Source: Piper betle
Taxonomy: Eukaryota; Streptophyta; Magnoliopsida; Piperales; Piperaceae
Direction: 5' to 3'
Assembly: GCA_033002965.1 (NCBI GenBank)
Contig: JAURVB010008432.1
Coordinates: 1 to 64,000 of the forward strand
Length of the DNA stretch: 64,000 nt
Under the pieces are notes generated by a model that searched no databases, was not told where the DNA came from, and was given only the letters and a program-made list of their open reading frames with translations. The translations under genes and the position numbers were made by a program. Positions 59,738 to 64,000 of the stretch are shown here, in pieces. Within the stretch, counting starts at the first letter, position 1. Each line of letters begins with the position of its first letter.

Positions 59738-61139
59738 CTTCATGATCTGTCCAGCTATACCATCCAATGTCAAGCCTACTCACCTACATAATCTAAGAAA
59801 CACATCAACAATGAGTGTCTCTGAATCTCAAATAACTAGTAAGAAAATACCCCAATACTAACAAATGGATAAAATAGTTATCCACAGGGTGCTAAAATGA
59901 AACAACTTCTCCACAACACACTGATCATAAGTAAGTGGTCAATAAGGCCTAATCATAATCATAATTATTTGTTATTGTACACATAAACTAGATAATAACT
60001 CACAATAACATGTAGGTAATATTGCCAATAGGGCTAAGCTAATAATCACTGTAGCATGTCTCAGTCCAGATATACTTGACGAAGGCATACACATGTCGAA
60101 ATATATACACTGTGAGTAGGTAGTAAGCTGATATCATGTATATCAACTGAGCACCAAAAGTGGGTACCGACCAGGCCCCTCAGTGATGTCTCGTGTCCCA
60201 TCCATCTTGCGTGTGCATCAAAATCCGAAAACATAATATACATAAAAATCTGGGTACAAAAAATTCAAGTAGCCCAACTCTGAGCGGCCTAGCGATGCAA
60301 ACACTTATACAACCCTGTATGATAAATGCATGCAAAGATACATGACATGCAATAAAAAATTAAATAAATAAATCTGAAATTGCGTTTATGTGTGAATACT
60401 AATATCGTAAAACAAGTTGAACAAGTTAATGAACCATGTGGTAGAATCATAAGTATAATCTTTATATATTAGGAACATCAACTTAGTTTAAACCCACATA
60501 ATTGATATATCAAAAGATTTTGGTATGTCCAGGGATTTGAACACTTAAGCCTAAGATATCCTAACACACTACATAGTAGTGCAATATCAAAATTATTATT
60601 AAAATAATCTGGTCTAACTGATAAATTAGTTGGTAACCTAACGGTTAGACTGCTAAGGCGAATTGAGATCTGGAACTTATAGATGTCGAATCATACGGAT
60701 TCACTTGGCTACTGTAAAGCGAATTGAGATGTCATAATCACCGAACCCAACTGTGCAGTTAATAATTTTTATTAATCAAATTTTATATCATTTAGTAAAT
60801 CAATTTTATTGTGAATTTAATTAAGATCACATGGTGAGTTCGTTTTATAGTTAAGCACACGTGAAAATTATTATTACGCTGCTTATTTAATTAATCAGTA
60901 TTTGGTGTGTGATCCAAGGGGACTAGGACGGGGCCAAATTATAAAATTTAGATCTTTTTATTCTCATAACTTTGATTATGTGATTTAGGAAGCATTTTAC
61001 TATGCACAATCAATAAACACAGAAAACACAATTCAAAAATCAATAAAGATATGAACTTTATATAAAAATTAAATCTTTATAACTATCTAACATGTATCAA
61101 ATAATAATCTATATGTATCGATGCAAATCATGCAAAACA

Positions 61140-61530
61140 ACCAAAGAAAATGGAAGAAAACATACCCAAAGGAAAAGGAAAAGAAGGGGGAAGAAAAGCG
61201 AGGAAAAGGAGAAAAAAAGAGGAGAAATGAGGGAAAAGAGGGGGGAAGAGGGAAGGAAGAAGAGTTGGGCGGCCAATGTTGAAGAAAGGGGGAGAAAAAG
61301 GTGGCGGCTAGGTTTTATTAAAAAAAAAACCTAACCTTGTGCCAGCACAAAGGCACCTGGAGGCGCCCTTGAGCTGCATAGAAAGCATGTACACACCCTA
61401 TTTCGAGGGCACAAAAGCGCTAGGAAGGTACCCTTGCAGTCGGCGCTTAGCTATGGCAAGGAAAAAAAAGAAAAAGGGAAGGAAAGGGCAAAAAGAAAGG
61501 AAAGGAAGAGAAGAAAAAGAAGAAAATTAG
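61140..61530. repeat. Two long purine-rich tracts
   Basis: 61140-61260 and 61455-61530 are almost purely A/G on the plus strand. They give Lys/Glu/Arg-rich ORFs (80 and 63 codons) that are artefacts. The tracts lie inside LTR G. Confidence 0.75.
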
Positions 61531-61823
61531 GCAGGACAGCTTTTAAACACGACTATGGCTAGAGGGTACACCAGCGATGTATTCGACACGACTTTAACGT
61601 GACACGTGACCCTAGACTAATTAAAATACCCAAAACCACAATAAGGCCACCAATTAGGGTCAACTGGATAATACTCAGTATCGGATACGCCTAATGCCCA
61701 GGTCTATATTATACACAGAGACCTGTTTAGCACCAACATGTCGAACTAGGGATCGCTAACCGAGTTGAGCCAAAAATCAAATCAATCGTAAAAATATTGG
61801 ATTGACCGAACAGGTTTTATAAA

Positions 61824-64000
61824 AATGTATGTGATTAGTGGACAATCATTGGGGTACAAGTTCCATGCTACCAAATTTACTTCCACTTGTAATCTTATTT
61901 AAATAATTATTTATCATTGTCGACCGACAGTGTTCTTCCTCCAATTAATAAAGTTTTGGCGGCTTCCTACTCAATCTTATTAATACAATATATCAATAAT
62001 TTCTTTCAATTTTTTTAACAATAGAACTTTGAAGGAAAGTATGCTAATAATTTGAGAGCCACAATACATATAATGAAATGATAGATGTCACCTCGGTCAC
62101 CTCATCTTATGATCGAGTAGAGGTTGCGCTGAGCTCGGCTTGCTTCTTTTCATTGCAACTTGCAAGACACAAATCAAACGAAACAGCTTGAAAAAATGAT
62201 AGTGATTTTTATTTATTTATAATATTTGGTGATAAAAACTTATTAAAATAAAATTAATTATAATAGTATGTGACTAAATTAATCTTAATTAACATTGTTG
62301 TAGATGAGACAAACTTTTGCTTGAATTGCATGGAAAAAAACATTTACTTAAACCTTGAAAAAACATTTACTTGAATTAATCTAAAAAAATCTTTGTCAAA
62401 TACCCTTTAAAAAAAACTTTAACATGAATTTGTAAATTTGTTGCACGTTCAAGCTTCCGCTCGATTGCAAACAAATACACATTAGAGTAGTTCATGTCAT
62501 AAACTTTTGTCCGAGGCCCTTACTGCGCTTTCACCTGTCACCGGTCTGAGACTCTTGAGGCCTATGACCAACGTAAATAAAGCACTTCCACATATGTGCG
62601 TACATATGGAGCCCAGTGAAACTAAAGAACATTAAATAAGCCTGGGAAAAAAAGGAACATTAAATAAAATTTGGCATACATATAAAAATTAATCAAAGTT
62701 TGCTATATATATTGTCATAGATTAAATTATAACTATTGAATATTACAGAATGCTCTCCATTAAAAATAACTAAAGCTTTTTTTTAACGAATAACTAAAGC
62801 TTTTTGGTGAAGCAGTAATTCAATAATATGGTATTGAAGTCAAAAGCCTGAGTTAAAATCCCATGGAAAGAAGAAAATATGAAAGCTCTTGCTAGTCCAT
62901 GTACAATTAGAGTACCCAAAAAAAGAGGCATACATGCACCAAAGAATGTTTAAACAAGATATTGAAGAACGTCTATCATTAATGGCTTAAGCTTTTAAGT
63001 GAAGTAGTAATTAAATTTATTAAGCAAAACCTTACGTAAAAACAAACCAAATGGTTATATGACAAGTCCAACCAGTTCATGGGAGTTTTGATTAACAAAA
63101 CCTTGGCTTTCCTTGATCTCAAACTCAAGTTAAACATTTTATTAGTGGTACCTTTCTTATGGAACTAATATATGCCAAAAGATAGTACGAGGTGCCCTTA
63201 CGTAAGGTCACCTTATCTTTACTATCAATTATTATTATTTATAAAAGAGCCAGATTAATAAAGTTTGCGTTTTAAAATTGTCATCTATATATGTAGTCAT
63301 GGATGACCTAGATGTTGGTGACCTCTGGGGAGGACCTCCTTATTGGCAGCTGTCCTTTTAATAAATACATTATTTTGCCAAACTTTAACTAAACTATAAA
63401 AAATCTAGTTGGGCCTGCTGTCTCTTAACTCTTGCACAGAATGAATTGAACTTTGATTATCATTTCTTATACATTAAGGTTCTGATTGGATTGCGAAAAA
63501 GAGAGAAAATGTGAGAAAAGTCTTTTGCTCATTTTTTTTGCTTGTTTAGCATAAAAGAAAGTGTGAATAAAGAAATGTGTTTTCCATCGCAGTAAAAAGC
63601 CTTTTCAAAAACCATTTTCTTAAAACATTACGAGGAAATTAGAGAACTTGATAATACTACTATAAAAAATTGCTTCTCTTTCTAACCAAACACCCGAGAC
63701 GAAATGAAAAGAAAATCTTTTTTTAATTTTCTCATATCAATTTCTTTCTTTTTTTTCACTATCCATGCAGACCATAATATAAGGGGAATAAAAAATTAAT
63801 GAAAAGTAGAAGATTCAACTAATTAAAATACAATAAAAATAAAAACAATAAATTAAAATATTATAATTTTGCTCTTTATTGAGTTAAAATAGAATTTATC
63901 TCTACAATTAGATTTAGAACCTATCGACTTCTTATTAAATTAGGGTTATCTTTGAAATTGGAATTTAACATCATTTATTCAATTAAAGTTTATCTCTAAA
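61824..64000. other. AT-rich terminal stretch
   Basis: No gene, LTR or tRNA seen. A short CAATCAT/ATTATTATT-type simple sequence and a possible MITE at 63478-63693 are the only structure. Confidence 0.45.
63478..63693. mobile_element. Possible MITE
   Basis: The left end GGTTCTGATTGGATTG and the reversed right end GGTGTTTGGTTAG are similar, and both flank AAAGAGAG / GAAAGAGAA stretches. TTTGGTTAG termini are common in plant MITEs. No target duplication was found. Confidence 0.35.

Larger units (their letters stand above)
53589..61823 (-). mobile_element. Long LTR G, host of a nested LTR pair
   Basis: TGTAACACCCTGATTTGG at 53589 is the reversed LTR end; the reversed start lies at CAGGTTTTATAAA (61823). 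Perfect flanks AATGT (53584-53588, 61824-61828) support both boundaries. Removing LTR D and its target copy leaves about 3.0 kb. It shares with LTR F the zone of GGCACC-type motifs (61340-61450) and a terminal region near GAGTTGAGCC. It also has purine-rich tracts at 61140-61260 and 61455-61530. Confidence 0.7.

Noticed and set aside
61092..61530. Lys/Glu/Arg-rich ORFs
   Set aside because: Artefacts of purine-rich tracts in LTR G.

Overview
This window reads as nuclear, repeat-rich, AT-rich DNA of a flowering plant with a large genome. The evidence is plant Ty1/copia and Ty3/gypsy-type LTRs with initiator-tRNA-Met primer sites, miniature LTR elements (TRIMs), CACTA and hAT derivatives, and gene remnants with spliceosomal introns. 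I cannot name the species. I see no intact protein-coding gene, no tRNA or rRNA gene, no CRISPR array and nothing bacterial. Most long ORFs lie inside repeats or GC-rich blocks and are not believable genes.

Layout. 1-952 is the 3' end of a long LTR (family L, about 2.4-3 kb LTRs starting TGTAAAACC and ending GTGTTACA). 1191-2699 is a segment duplicated at 8177-9393 plus 20564-21319, the second copy being split by an 11.2-kb insertion. 3255-3562 (minus) may be an orphan terminal exon. 5095-6799 holds TRIM relics and one complete TRIM. 9394-20558 is a decayed Ty1/copia element carrying a young TRIM and an older TRIM array between gag and pol, a family-L solo LTR inside RNase H (target duplication CTAGA), and a 2.3-kb CACTA-like element in its 3' LTR. 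That CACTA carries degenerate exons and introns of a cyclophilin gene.

22452 to about 39200 is the wreck of one Myb/SANT-like domain gene. It is broken by three separate retroelement insertions: a 3.5-kb TRIM-like element with a large inverted repeat (23089-26640), a family-L solo LTR (26734-29576, duplication ACTAT), and a 9.5-kb tandem array (29608-39119). The gene reading resumes after each insertion.

The tandem array is the most striking object. It has seven LTRs of 1.1-1.3 kb separated by six internal regions of only 124-125 bp, each with a primer-binding-site position and a polypurine tract and no room for a gene. One imperfect target duplication flanks the whole array, so it probably grew in place by unequal recombination.

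40001-43113 has an hAT MITE, a CACTA-type MITE relic and a third TRIM with perfect ACTTT duplications. 43333-47690 is a family-L-like LTR on the minus strand. 49631-51420 is a 265-bp tandem repeat interrupted by two TIR elements. 53589-61823 is a three-deep nest of long LTRs (G contains D contains E), each level with a target duplication. The last 2 kb is AT-rich with a possible MITE.

The recurring theme is non-autonomous LTR elements reduced to LTR, primer site and polypurine tract, together with solo LTRs, nested insertions and gene-fragment capture. All calls are from reading the sequence; identities and ages were not computed.
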